Shown: piece by piece, positions 1 to 8,584 of the stretch
Numbering within the stretch: position 1 is the stretch's first letter
How the letters are laid out: each line of letters starts with the position of its first letter
NCBI RefSeq assembly: GCF_001721645.1
Contig: NZ_CP017141.1
Location: forward strand, 5,580,001 to 5,644,000
Origin: Pedobacter steynii
GTDB taxonomy: Bacteria; Bacteroidota; Bacteroidia; Sphingobacteriales; Sphingobacteriaceae
DNA: 64,000 nucleotides
Direction: 5' to 3'
The notes under the pieces: generated by a model
What the model saw: only the letters and a program-made list of their open reading frames with translations
The model's database searches: none
Told to the model about the DNA's origin: nothing
Program-made: the position numbers and the translations under genes

Positions 1-408
1 AAAAACAGCTATTATGAGGTTACGATCCCTAAAAGCCCGCTTGCGTTATACTTTACCATTAAAGACGGAATCATTTTCCTGGGTACCAATGGTGCAGAGA
101 TGGAACAAATTGTCAGCAATACCTACCAGGCTAAAGTTTCCGGTCGACATAAAAGTGCTTTACTAGGAAACAACTATGCAGCGTATTTCAGCCCGAAAAG
201 ACTGGCAGGAAAAATACCTGCAGAAGAACTGGGAAGTCCGGCTAAAATTGAAAAAGCGAACAAGACGTTAAACTCCCTGGGAGATATTTATATCAAATCT
301 TATCCAATGAAGAGCAATACATTTTCGGGAGAGATCAGCATGGATACACCTGCAGACCAGAAGAATGCATTGAAGTACTTGTTCTCGGTGATGGAGAACC
401 TGAAATAA
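1..408 (+). CDS. C-terminal part of an envelope protein, possibly DUF4836-like (5' end outside the window)
   Basis: The reading frame is open from base 1 to the TAA at 406-408, so only the last 135 residues are present; the internal ATG at 100 is not the real start because the frame continues upstream without a stop. The visible part alternates beta-type segments (YFTIKDGIIFLGTNG) with amphipathic stretches and has no recognisable catalytic motif. It resembles the C-terminal region of DUF4836 proteins of Bacteroidetes, which are exported proteins of unknown function, but I cannot confirm this from a fragment. The next gene begins 72 bases downstream on the same strand, with a strong hairpin between them. 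Confidence 0.6.
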   Translation, partial: KNSYYEVTIPKSPLALYFTIKDGIIFLGTNGAEMEQIVSNTYQAKVSGRHKSALLGNNYAAYFSPKRLAGKIPAEELGSPAKIEKANKTLNSLGDIYIKSYPMKSNTFSGEISMDTPADQKNALKYLFSVMENLK

Positions 409-414
409 ACAGGC

Positions 415-451
415 TGTTGTTTCCGCAGGAAAAGAGCCGGCGGAAACAACA
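415..451 (+). terminator. Hairpin after the partial first gene
   Basis: A perfect 12-bp inverted repeat (TGTTGTTTCCGC at 415-426 and its complement at 440-451) lies 6 bases after the stop codon. The run of T after the stem is weak, so it may act as a transcript 3' end or stability element rather than a strong intrinsic terminator. Confidence 0.5.
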
Positions 452-480
452 TTACTGATCTAAAATGAAACTACTTTTTG

Positions 481-1809
481 ATGAAAAAAATATTTAAAAT
501 ATCAGCAGCAATAGTCGTATTGCTGCTGATTTCTGTTTATGGGTATCTGCAATTCAGAGCGTACCGTTCTTATCAGGACAGCATCCATCAGGAAGCGAAC
601 CTGATTTTTAAGGTTAATCTGGATGGAATCTTTGAAAGCATGTCGACAGATTTTATCAGCAACCCGGCTTATTATCTCAAAACGGGTAAAGGGGAGGAAA
701 ACAGCAGGAGAGGGATCTCTTTACCGGCAAATATTTTTGTTTATACCTTAAAATCAAAATCCTCAGGGACCTACTTCTGCACTTTAGCGGTAACAGACAG
801 TACGGCGCTTCGACAGTACCTGAAACGGGTATTTAAGCTGAAGACCTTTCAAAAAACAGCTGAGGGAAACATAAGCGCTTTGTCGGCAGATCAAAAACTG
901 ACTGTCCTCTATAATTCCAAAAGACTGGCTATGGCTTATAGCTTTAAAAAGGACGCGGTAACAACAGTCCTGAAGGACTTACTGGAAAAGAAAAACATGA
1001 TGAGCGGTGCTGAACCTGAACTGACGGCACTAAAAGCTACAGATGGACACCTGACCTGGAATTTAAACGATTATTCCGGAAGCATCAATTTTAAAGACGG
1101 AGCTGTGGAAGTGGATGGCACATTCCCGATTGCTGATATAGCTATCCCGGGTCAAACAGGGTATCTGGATAACTTTACAAAAGAGGCAACACTGAAGGTA
1201 TGGCTGAACGCCGGGATCAGGAAAATCTTTGCCCATCAGGAATTCAATTTCAGGGATTTCCATTTTCAGGCGGATAGTTTATTGAAATCTTACCAGGACT
1301 ATACTGCTCTTGAACTGGGAAAAAGCATCACACAAAAAGACAGTGTGATTACCTATGAATATAATGATGATTTTGAGAAGGTAGCGCAAACTACACTCAA
1401 AGAAGTGGCAGTGCCTCATATCCGGCTTACTTTAAGCGCAAACACAGCAGATCTGCTAAAATACCTGAGGAAGCAGCAGGTCATTAGTACTTCAGGACAG
1501 CTGAACAACAAACTGTTCCCCTTATATCAGGTGTTCAGTTTTGAGCAAAATCAGGCATGGCAGCTCAGTACTCTTGAAAATGAACGGTTTAGTGGAAGTT
1601 TTAAGCCTGCCCCGTATTTCTTTTTTGCCGAAGCTGATGTAAACCGGCTCAAAAGCCAGCAGCAATTCCCATTGCTAAACCCTTACCTCAGTGCATTGAG
1701 TTACGCGAAATTTACCGCAACTAAAGTCGATACCCAAAAGGGGAGACTGCAGGGGAGAATAGATTTCCATAGAAAAAATATCAATTCCTTTTCTCAGTTG
1801 ATTAAATAA
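481..1809 (+). CDS. Membrane-anchored exported protein of unknown function
   Basis: 442 residues starting at the ATG at 481; the triplet just before it is TTG and adds only one residue. Residues 1-25 are a hydrophobic segment behind MKKIFK, without a lipobox, so this is either an N-terminal anchor or an uncleaved signal. The rest is a soluble, mixed alpha/beta protein without cysteine clusters or known catalytic motifs. I do not recognise the family. Its position directly after another exported protein of similar character suggests a shared envelope role, and the spacing allows cotranscription. A strong terminator hairpin follows it at 1818-1853, closing the unit before the tetR promoter. Confidence 0.8.
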   Translation: MKKIFKISAAIVVLLLISVYGYLQFRAYRSYQDSIHQEANLIFKVNLDGIFESMSTDFISNPAYYLKTGKGEENSRRGISLPANIFVYTLKSKSSGTYFCTLAVTDSTALRQYLKRVFKLKTFQKTAEGNISALSADQKLTVLYNSKRLAMAYSFKKDAVTTVLKDLLEKKNMMSGAEPELTALKATDGHLTWNLNDYSGSINFKDGAVEVDGTFPIADIAIPGQTGYLDNFTKEATLKVWLNAGIRKIFAHQEFNFRDFHFQADSLLKSYQDYTALELGKSITQKDSVITYEYNDDFEKVAQTTLKEVAVPHIRLTLSANTADLLKYLRKQQVISTSGQLNNKLFPLYQVFSFEQNQAWQLSTLENERFSGSFKPAPYFFFAEADVNRLKSQQQFPLLNPYLSALSYAKFTATKVDTQKGRLQGRIDFHRKNINSFSQLIK

Positions 1810-1817
1810 ATGTCAGT

Positions 1818-1853
1818 AAGAACCGCTTCTAAACATTCATAGAAGGGGTTCTT
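1818..1853 (+). terminator. Terminator after the 481-1809 gene
   Basis: 14-bp stem with one mismatch (AAGAACCGCTTCTA and TAGAAGGGGTTCTT) with an 8-base loop, followed by GTTGTATTT. It separates the envelope genes from the tetR-RND region. Confidence 0.65.
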
Positions 1854-1897
1854 GTTGTATTTGACAAAGTAATGATATTAATATTCCAAACGCTGCT

Positions 1898-1919
1898 TAC
1901 ATTTGCTTAACGGTGTTAA
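1898..1919 (+). promoter_or_regulatory. tetR promoter -7 element with overlapping TetR operator (site 1)
   Basis: TACATTTG at 1898-1905 fits the Bacteroidetes -7 consensus TAnnTTTG. It is followed at 1907-1919 by the palindrome TTAAC-GGT-GTTAA, which would cover the transcription start. The same 13-bp palindrome occurs twice more, at 2599-2611 and 2684-2696, around the adaptor gene. The tetR ATG is at 1950. This is the layout expected for an autorepressed TetR gene. No convincing -33 TTTG is seen at the usual spacing. Confidence 0.7.
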
Positions 1920-1949
1920 ATTATTTACACTATTTAATTTTCTAAAACA

Positions 1950-2549
1950 ATGGGAAGTAAAGAACGCATACAGAGGTTGAAAGAGGAAACAAGACTCAAT
2001 ATACTAGATGCTGCTCTGGAGATCGTAAAGGAAGATGGCTGGCAGTCGCTCAGCATGAGAAAGATTGCGGATAAAATTGAATATACAGCACCGATTATTT
2101 ACGAATATTTTGCCAATAAAGAAGGTATTCTTCTGGAATTAACCAGAAAAGGATACATTATCCTGTTACAGGAATTAAAGGCGGCAAAAAGCAAACACCA
2201 GCTTCCTGAAGACCAATTAGAAGGCATGTGGCTGGCCTATTGGAATTTTGCCTTTAAATATAAAGAACTGTACCAGCTCATGTATGGAGTAGACATGAAC
2301 TGTTGCGAGGTGATGAAAGCCTTTCCGGAAGCGGAGGGCACTACAAATATCATTTGTGATGCCATTAAGGAACTGATGACTGCAAATCCGGTTGATGATG
2401 ACCTGGTCTGTAGAAAATACTTCACCTTCTGGTCTGTGGTACATGGCCTGATCTCTATCAATTTTGTAAGAAAAGGTACCGACAGTGAAACAAATCAACA
2501 TATTCTTAGTGATGCACTAAAAGGAATTATAAAATATATCAACGATTAA
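1950..2549 (+). CDS. TetR/AcrR-family repressor of the RND efflux operon
   Basis: 199 residues with an N-terminal TetR_N helix-turn-helix (about residues 14-60, including SMRKIADKIEYTAPIIYEYF) and an all-helical ligand-binding C-terminal half, likely of the WHG/TetR_C_33 kind (KYKELYQLMYG is typical). It lies immediately upstream of, and codirectional with, an adaptor-pump-channel operon. A 13-bp palindrome in its own promoter recurs twice in front of the adaptor gene. The natural inference is local repression of itself and of the pump, released by a toxic small molecule. The inducer cannot be deduced. A terminator separates it from the pump genes, so these have their own promoter. Confidence 0.9.
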   Translation: MGSKERIQRLKEETRLNILDAALEIVKEDGWQSLSMRKIADKIEYTAPIIYEYFANKEGILLELTRKGYIILLQELKAAKSKHQLPEDQLEGMWLAYWNFAFKYKELYQLMYGVDMNCCEVMKAFPEAEGTTNIICDAIKELMTANPVDDDLVCRKYFTFWSVVHGLISINFVRKGTDSETNQHILSDALKGIIKYIND

Positions 2550-2556
2550 ATCTTTA

Positions 2557-2586
2557 AAAATGGGTTTAATGGCAACCCATTTTTTT
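2557..2586 (+). terminator. tetR terminator
   Basis: Stem AAAATGGGTT / AACCCATTTT with a 7-base loop and a run of six T, starting 8 bases after the tetR stop codon. This is a classic intrinsic terminator. Confidence 0.8.
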
Positions 2587-2598
2587 ATTAACAGCTAC

Positions 2599-2611
2599 TT
2601 AACACTGTTAA
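2599..2611. promoter_or_regulatory. TetR operator site 2
   Basis: TTAAC-ACT-GTTAA, a perfect 5-bp inverted repeat with a 3-bp spacer. It is identical in its arms to the sites at 1907 and 2684 and lies between the tetR terminator and the adaptor gene. Confidence 0.7.
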
Positions 2612-2683
2612 ATTACTTATCCACGTTACACCCTCTTTAAATCAAACATATCATGAAATATTATCCGCAATCCCCCCAATTAC

Positions 2684-2696
2684 TTAACACTGTTAA
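2684..2696. promoter_or_regulatory. TetR operator site 3, 16 bp upstream of the adaptor start
   Basis: TTAAC-ACT-GTTAA, identical over all 13 bases to the site at 2599. A longer reading frame beginning at 2653 would translate this operator as LNTVK. The operator therefore supports the ATG at 2713 as the true start, leaving the site in the promoter or leader. Confidence 0.7.
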
Positions 2697-2712
2697 ACAA
2701 TCTAATAACGTT

Positions 2713-3852
2713 ATGAAAACATTAATTTTACTTTCCACCGCTATATTTCTTCTTGGCTGTTCCAGCGAACCGCCACAGGTTGCCAGCGCTCCGGCGCCAT
2801 CACTACCAGTTATCTCTATCACTAAAAGCGCTGAAACGACTTTTCAGGAATATCCAGCTTCCGTTCAGGGTGCTATAGACCTGGAGATCCGTCCACAGGT
2901 AGGAGGTGTACTGGAACAGGTGCTCGTAAATGAAGGAGCATTGGTAAAAGCAGGACAGCCTTTATTCAAAATCAACTCCCTTCCGTTTTTAGAACAACTG
3001 AATAATGCTAAAGCTAATCAGCGTGCAGCAGAAGCGGCAGTACTAAATGCACAGTTGGAAGTAGATAAACTGGTACCTTTAGTACAGAATAAAGTGGTAT
3101 CTGACATTCAGTTGAAAACTGCAAAAACAGCCCATCAGATCGCTGTTGCCAATGTAGCACAAGCGAAAGCAAGCGTAGGTACGGCACAGATCAATATGGG
3201 ATACACACTGATTAAGGCCCCTGTGAGTGGATATATTGGTCGTCTGCCTAAGAAACAGGGTAGCCTGGTTTCTCCTTCAGATGTTTTACCATTAACCAAT
3301 CTTTCTGATGTACATGAAGTACATGTTTACTTCTCTATTGGAGAGGCCGATTTTATCAGTTTCAAAGAGAAATACCCTTCTGCCACCACTGCCGGCAACC
3401 TGAAAAATCTTCCTCCCGTAGAGCTGGTTTTATCCGATAATGGCACCTATGCACAAAAAGGTAAAATCGATATGATTGACGGACAGTTTGATAAAACAAC
3501 TGGCTCGATCACATTGAGAGCTAGTTTTCCTAATACTTCCGGTCTGTTGAGATCTGGAAATACCGGGAAAGTCAGACTAAGCCTGGAGCATCAGGATGCA
3601 ATGATGGTTCCTCAATCGGCAACGGTTGAAGTACAGGATAAAGTATTCGTCTATGCAGTAGGTAAAGACAACAAAGTAGCCAAACAGCCGATAAAGATCA
3701 TCGGAATCAGTGGTACCAATTACCTGATCAAAGAAGGTTTGAAATCCGGAGACAGAATTGTGTCTAAAGGAATGGAAATCCTGAAAGACGGAGATGCAAT
3801 TGTTCCTGAAGCATCAAAAGAAGAAAAAACATTAAAAATTGCCGCTAATTAA
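2713..3852 (+). CDS. RND efflux periplasmic adaptor lipoprotein (AcrA/MexA type)
   Basis: 379 residues when started at 2713. The first 16 residues end in the lipobox LLGC, so Cys16 should be lipidated and the protein anchored on the periplasmic side. The usual adaptor order follows: a lipoyl/barrel-sandwich segment (EIRPQVGGVLEQVLVNEGALVKAGQPLF), an alpha-helical hairpin (NNAKANQRAAEAAVLNAQ), the second lipoyl half with the KAPVSGYIGRL motif, then beta-barrel and membrane-proximal domains. The in-frame ATG at 2653 would place 20 polar residues before the signal sequence and is rejected. The pump gene starts 8 bases after its stop, so the two are cotranscribed. Regulation by the upstream TetR is likely. 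Confidence 0.92.
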   Translation: MKTLILLSTAIFLLGCSSEPPQVASAPAPSLPVISITKSAETTFQEYPASVQGAIDLEIRPQVGGVLEQVLVNEGALVKAGQPLFKINSLPFLEQLNNAKANQRAAEAAVLNAQLEVDKLVPLVQNKVVSDIQLKTAKTAHQIAVANVAQAKASVGTAQINMGYTLIKAPVSGYIGRLPKKQGSLVSPSDVLPLTNLSDVHEVHVYFSIGEADFISFKEKYPSATTAGNLKNLPPVELVLSDNGTYAQKGKIDMIDGQFDKTTGSITLRASFPNTSGLLRSGNTGKVRLSLEHQDAMMVPQSATVEVQDKVFVYAVGKDNKVAKQPIKIIGISGTNYLIKEGLKSGDRIVSKGMEILKDGDAIVPEASKEEKTLKIAAN

Positions 3853-3860
3853 GACCAGTC

Positions 3861-6800
3861 ATGTTTAAGATATTCATTCAAAGACCAGTCCTCGCCACCG
3901 TTATCTCTATATTATTAGTGATCTTCGGGGTGTTGGGACTCTCCAAATTACCCTTACAACAATTCCCTGATATTGCGCCTCCGGCCGTTCAGGTAATGGC
4001 ACTATATCCGGGTGCGAATGCGGAAACTGTATTGCGTTCCGTAGCACCTTCTCTGGAAGAATCCATCAACGGGGTAGAGGGAATGAGCTATATGAGCTCT
4101 ACCGCTAGTAATGACGGATCGCTAGCCATCACTGTTTACTTCAAGCTGGGAACCGATCCGGATCAGGCTGCAGTAAACGTACAGAACAGGGTAGCCCAGG
4201 CAACCAGTCAGCTTCCGGCTGAGGTGGTACAAGCCGGGGTTACCACTGCCAAACAACAGAATAGTCTGATCATGGTACTGGATATGTACACCGATAAAGA
4301 ATCGGATTATGATCAGACTTTCCTGGCAAACTATGCGCAGATTAACCTGATTCCGGAGATCAAAAGGATCCCCGGAGTAGGCTCTGCAAGTATTTTTGGC
4401 GGAAATAAAGACTATTCCATGAGGGTTTGGTTAAATCCGGCACAAATGGCCAGTTATAACCTGATGCCAAATGAAGTTATGGCTGCCATTCAAAATAAAA
4501 ACGTGGAAGCAGCTCCCGGAAAATTCGGTGAGAGCAGCAAGAATGCCTTTGAATATGTGATCAAATACAAAGGAAAACTGAACCAGCCTAAAGACTACGA
4601 AAATATGGTCATCCGCTCTAATGCAGATGGTTCTATATTGAGACTTAAGGATGTGGCTAGAGTGGAATTCGGTGCTTATACTTATGGAAGTTTAACTCGT
4701 ATCAATGGCAAGCCTGGTATCGATGTCGGCATTTTACAGCTGGCAGGATCGAATGCAAATGAAATCCAGATCAAAATCCAGGAGTTCATGAAAAAGGCAG
4801 AAAAAGATTTCCCTAAAGGAGTGAAATACGATGTGCTTTACAGCACTAAAGTTTCTCTGGATCAATCTATCGATCAGGTAAAACATACCCTGATTGAAGC
4901 ATTTATCCTGGTATTTATTGTCGTATTTATTTTCCTTCAGGATTTCCGTTCTACCTTAATTCCGGCCATTGCAGTGCCGGTAGCGATTATCGGAACATTC
5001 TTCTTTATGCAGTTGTTCGGTTTCTCTATCAACCTGCTCACTTTATTCGCACTGGTTCTGGCCATCGGTATCGTAGTGGATGATGCCATTGTGGTTGTGG
5101 AAGCGGTGCATGCCAAAATGGAACACCACAATCTGCCACCAAAAGCAGCTACTGCTTCTGCGATGCAGGAAATTACAGGGGCCATCATTTCGATCACCCT
5201 GGTCATGTCGGCGGTATTCCTTCCGGTAGGTTTTATGGAAGGCTCAACAGGTGTTTTCTACAGACAATTTGCCTTTACACTGGCCATCGCCATCGTGATC
5301 TCTGCAGTAAACGCCCTGACTTTAAGTCCGGCGCTATGTGCATTGTTCCTTAAAAATCCGCATGAGCATCAAAATGAAAACGCAAAGAAAACATTTAAAG
5401 AGCGTTTCTTCATTGGCTTCAATACTGGTTTTAACAGCTTAACCAATAAATACATTGGCAGTCTGAGATTCCTGATCCGTTTTAAATGGGTGGGTATCGC
5501 TGGATTGATCCTCATTACCCTTTCTACCATCTGGATGGTAAAGAAAACACCTACAGGATTTATTCCTTCGGAAGATCAGGGATTTATTGCCATCGCTTTG
5601 TCTATGCCGGCTGGTGCCTCTCTCGAGCGTACTACAGAAGCCCTGAAAGAAGCGGAGAAAATATTAATGCCCCTAGAATCTAACCGTTTGTTAAACGTAC
5701 TTTCAGGTTTTAACATCATGACACAAAGTACCAGCCCTTCGGCCGGAGTTGCATTTGTGCTCCTGAAACCTACTGAAGAACGTGGTAAATTAAAAGGAAT
5801 CAATGACATCATGAACGACATCAGGGGTAAATTGTCTACTATAAAAGGAGCCAGCTTCTTCGTCTTTACTTTCCCTACCGTTCCGGGTTTCAGTAATGTG
5901 GATGGTCTGGACCTGGTACTACAGGATAAAAGTGGTGGCAAGCTCGATAAATTCAGTGGGATCGCTTATAATTTCATTGGAGAACTGATGAAACGTAAAG
6001 AGATTGCAGTAGCCTTTACAACCTTCAAAGCTGATTACCCTCAGTTGGAACTGAAGATAGATGATGAAAAAGCAGAGCAGCTGGGCATCAACACCAAAGA
6101 TATCCTGCAGACCATGCAGGCCTATTTCGGAAGTGCACAGGCCTCAGATTTCAACCGCTTTGGTAAATACTACAGGGTAATGGTTCAGGCCGATGTGGCT
6201 AACCGTTCAGAAGCTTCAGCAATGGATGCGGTATATGTTAAAAACAAACAGGGCGAAATGGTTCCGATCAATACGGTAGCGACCTTATCAAGGGTTTACG
6301 GTGCGGAAACGGCTTCCAGATACAACTTGTTTAACTCTATTGGGGTAAATGCAATTGCAAAACCAGGATACAGTTCAGGTGATGCCATTAAAGCGGTAGA
6401 GGAAGTTGCACAGAAACACCTGCCTTCAGGTTATTCATTCGAGTTTTCCGGTCTGACAAAAGAAGAGATTTCTTCAGGCGGACAGTCAACGGTGATCTTT
6501 ATCCTGTGTCTGGTATTTGTTTACTTCCTGTTATCTGCTCAGTATGAAAGTTATATCCTGCCTTTAGCGGTAGTGCTATCTATCCCTGCAGGTGTATTCG
6601 GGGTGTTCGTAGCCATCGGATTAACTGGTATCGAAAACAACATTTATGTTCAGGTGGCATTAGTGATGCTGATCGGCTTACTCGCTAAAAATGCAATTCT
6701 GATTGTAGAATATGCGGTACAGCGAAGAAAAGCAGGAAAAACATTGATCGCCGCTGCCTTGGAAGCTGCGAAACTGCGTTTACGTCCGATCATCATGACC

Positions 6801-7052
6801 TCACTGGCCTTTATCGTAGGATTAATCCCAATGATGAGCGCAACAGGGCCATCAGCCCTGGGTAACCACTCTATCAGTATTGGTGCAGCAGGAGGGATGA
6901 TCTCCGGAGTAGTGCTTGGCCTGTTTATTATCCCGGTATTGTTTGTGATCTTCCAATACCTGCAGGAAAAAGTAAGTGGCAAACCACCGGTAGCAGAAGA
7001 GATTGGTCATGGGGTAACGGTAAATCCGGAAGCCAACATCATTTATTCCTAA
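3861..7052 (+). CDS. RND efflux pump, HAE-1 family inner-membrane transporter (AcrB type)
   Basis: 1063 residues, the normal size for AcrB/MexB. It drives proton-coupled export of hydrophobic and amphiphilic compounds as a trimer. The N-terminus (FKIFIQRPVLATVISILLVI) is the first membrane helix; two large periplasmic loops separate two sets of six helices. The proton-relay aspartates of helix 4 are D407 and D408 (GIVVDDAIVVVEA), and the matching lysine of helix 10 is K943 (LLAKNAILIVEYA). All key residues are intact. It sits between its adaptor (8-base gap) and its channel (23-base gap), forming a full tripartite system. Confidence 0.96.
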   Translation: MFKIFIQRPVLATVISILLVIFGVLGLSKLPLQQFPDIAPPAVQVMALYPGANAETVLRSVAPSLEESINGVEGMSYMSSTASNDGSLAITVYFKLGTDPDQAAVNVQNRVAQATSQLPAEVVQAGVTTAKQQNSLIMVLDMYTDKESDYDQTFLANYAQINLIPEIKRIPGVGSASIFGGNKDYSMRVWLNPAQMASYNLMPNEVMAAIQNKNVEAAPGKFGESSKNAFEYVIKYKGKLNQPKDYENMVIRSNADGSILRLKDVARVEFGAYTYGSLTRINGKPGIDVGILQLAGSNANEIQIKIQEFMKKAEKDFPKGVKYDVLYSTKVSLDQSIDQVKHTLIEAFILVFIVVFIFLQDFRSTLIPAIAVPVAIIGTFFFMQLFGFSINLLTLFALVLAIGIVVDDAIVVVEAVHAKMEHHNLPPKAATASAMQEITGAIISITLVMSAVFLPVGFMEGSTGVFYRQFAFTLAIAIVISAVNALTLSPALCALFLKNPHEHQNENAKKTFKERFFIGFNTGFNSLTNKYIGSLRFLIRFKWVGIAGLILITLSTIWMVKKTPTGFIPSEDQGFIAIALSMPAGASLERTTEALKEAEKILMPLESNRLLNVLSGFNIMTQSTSPSAGVAFVLLKPTEERGKLKGINDIMNDIRGKLSTIKGASFFVFTFPTVPGFSNVDGLDLVLQDKSGGKLDKFSGIAYNFIGELMKRKEIAVAFTTFKADYPQLELKIDDEKAEQLGINTKDILQTMQAYFGSAQASDFNRFGKYYRVMVQADVANRSEASAMDAVYVKNKQGEMVPINTVATLSRVYGAETASRYNLFNSIGVNAIAKPGYSSGDAIKAVEEVAQKHLPSGYSFEFSGLTKEEISSGGQSTVIFILCLVFVYFLLSAQYESYILPLAVVLSIPAGVFGVFVAIGLTGIENNIYVQVALVMLIGLLAKNAILIVEYAVQRRKAGKTLIAAALEAAKLRLRPIIMTSLAFIVGLIPMMSATGPSALGNHSISIGAAGGMISGVVLGLFIIPVLFVIFQYLQEKVSGKPPVAEEIGHGVTVNPEANIIYS

Positions 7053-7075
7053 TTGATTAAAATAGATATATACTA

Positions 7076-8485
7076 ATGAAAACATATATAAATAAACTTG
7101 CCCCGATTGTAATACTCGCATTACTTGCAGGATGTAAAGTTTCAAAAGATGTGGTAATCCCTAAAGCTAGCATTCCTGAAAATTTCAGGAATGCTGCATC
7201 AGCAGATTCGACCAGTATTGCGGCACTTAGCCTGAAACAGTTTTTTACAGATGCGACGCTTCAAAACTTGCTGGACACTGCTTTAATCAGAAATTACGAC
7301 CTGCAAATTGCTTTGAAAAATATGGAAGCTGCCGATGTGTTGTTTAAACAGTCGAAATTGGGAAACCTTCCGGAACTGAACCTCAACATTACGGCAAATT
7401 CAAACCGCCCTTCAGATAACAGTCTCAATGGATTGAGTGCAGGTCAGTTTTTAAAAACGAAACACGTTGAAGACTACAATGCAAACCTGGCACTTAGCTG
7501 GGAAGCAGATATATGGGGCAAAATCAGAAGCCAGAAACAGGCTGCATTGGCCACCTATCTGCAAACTGCAGAAGCTAAAAAAGCAGTGCAGACACGCTTA
7601 ATCTCAAATGTGGCTCAGGGATATTACCGCCTCCTGATGATGGATGAGCAAATGGCCGTTGCCAAAAGAAACCTGGCTTTAAGTGACAGTACCCTGAGGA
7701 TCATTCACATGCAGTTTGATGCCGGACAGGTAACTTCCTTAGCCATTCAGCAGGCGGAAGCACAACAACTGGTTGCTGCCCAGCTGATCCCTGAACTGGA
7801 ACAAAACATCAGCATCCAGGAAAATGCCCTGAGCATTCTGGCAGGTCAGCTTCCGGGAGCACTGGCCAGAACCGCCAGCTTAAATAAAATCAGTTTTCCG
7901 GAACAACTTTCAGCCGGTTTCCCCTCAGCAATGGTCAGCAGAAGACCAGATGTGAAAAGTGCAGAATTGTCTTTGAACATTTCCAATGCCCAGGTAGGGA
8001 TCGCGAAAGCCGGTTTGTATCCTTCACTGAGCATCACGGCCAGTGGAGGTCTGAACGCTTTCAAAGCAAGCAACTGGTTCAACATCCCGGCTTCCTTGTT
8101 TGGAACGGTAGCAGGGGGGATCACCCAACCGATTTTTCAGCGCAGACAATTGAGAACACAATATGAAACCGCAAAGATTAACCGTGAAAAAACCGTAATT
8201 CAATTCAGACAATCGGTATTAAATGCGGTAGGTGAAGTTTCTGATGAACTTGTTAAAATTGAGAAGCTTAAACAACAATACTCCATTGCACAAAATAGGG
8301 TGAGCACCTTACAGCAGGCGGTAAAAAATGCCAACCTATTGTTTAAAAACGGAATGGCCAATTACCTGGAAGTAATCACGGCTCAAAGCAATTCTCTGCA
8401 AAGTGAATTGGAACTGGCTACGATAAAAACAGCCCAACTCAACGCTTCAGTAGAGCTTTATCGCGCTCTGGGGGGTGGCTTTTAG
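7076..8485 (+). CDS. Outer-membrane efflux channel lipoprotein (OprM/NodT family)
   Basis: 469 residues with a lipoprotein signal ending LLAGC (Cys20). Two outer-membrane-factor repeats follow, rich in long coiled helices (for example DSTLRIIHMQFDAGQVTSLA and FKNGMANYLEVITAQSNSLQ), as in TolC/OprM trimers that form the outer-membrane duct. It begins 23 bases after the pump gene and completes the adaptor-pump-channel operon. The C-terminus (ELYRALGGGF) is the common end of this family. No terminator with a clear T run follows; a hairpin at 8557-8584 may be its transcript end. Confidence 0.94.
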   Translation: MKTYINKLAPIVILALLAGCKVSKDVVIPKASIPENFRNAASADSTSIAALSLKQFFTDATLQNLLDTALIRNYDLQIALKNMEAADVLFKQSKLGNLPELNLNITANSNRPSDNSLNGLSAGQFLKTKHVEDYNANLALSWEADIWGKIRSQKQAALATYLQTAEAKKAVQTRLISNVAQGYYRLLMMDEQMAVAKRNLALSDSTLRIIHMQFDAGQVTSLAIQQAEAQQLVAAQLIPELEQNISIQENALSILAGQLPGALARTASLNKISFPEQLSAGFPSAMVSRRPDVKSAELSLNISNAQVGIAKAGLYPSLSITASGGLNAFKASNWFNIPASLFGTVAGGITQPIFQRRQLRTQYETAKINREKTVIQFRQSVLNAVGEVSDELVKIEKLKQQYSIAQNRVSTLQQAVKNANLLFKNGMANYLEVITAQSNSLQSELELATIKTAQLNASVELYRALGGGF

Positions 8486-8556
8486 CCCAAACCGCGATTA
8501 ATTTGTAAATTTTACATCGCGATATGATAAAACTAAAGTTTTAATTATTTAACATT

Positions 8557-8584
8557 GGCCTTTATATGATCTTTTATAAAGGCC
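8557..8584 (+). promoter_or_regulatory. Perfect 10-bp hairpin abutting the sigma-factor start codon
   Basis: GGCCTTTATA (8557-8566) and TATAAAGGCC (8575-8584) pair perfectly around an 8-base loop, and the GTG start of the sigma gene is the next base. It could be the 3' end of the efflux transcript, although it lacks a T run. It could instead be a translational hairpin occluding the initiation region of the sigma factor. Confidence 0.5.

Noticed and set aside
2653..2712. N-terminal extension of the RND adaptor
   Set aside because: It would put 20 polar residues before a lipoprotein signal and translate an operator sequence; the ATG at 2713 is the start.
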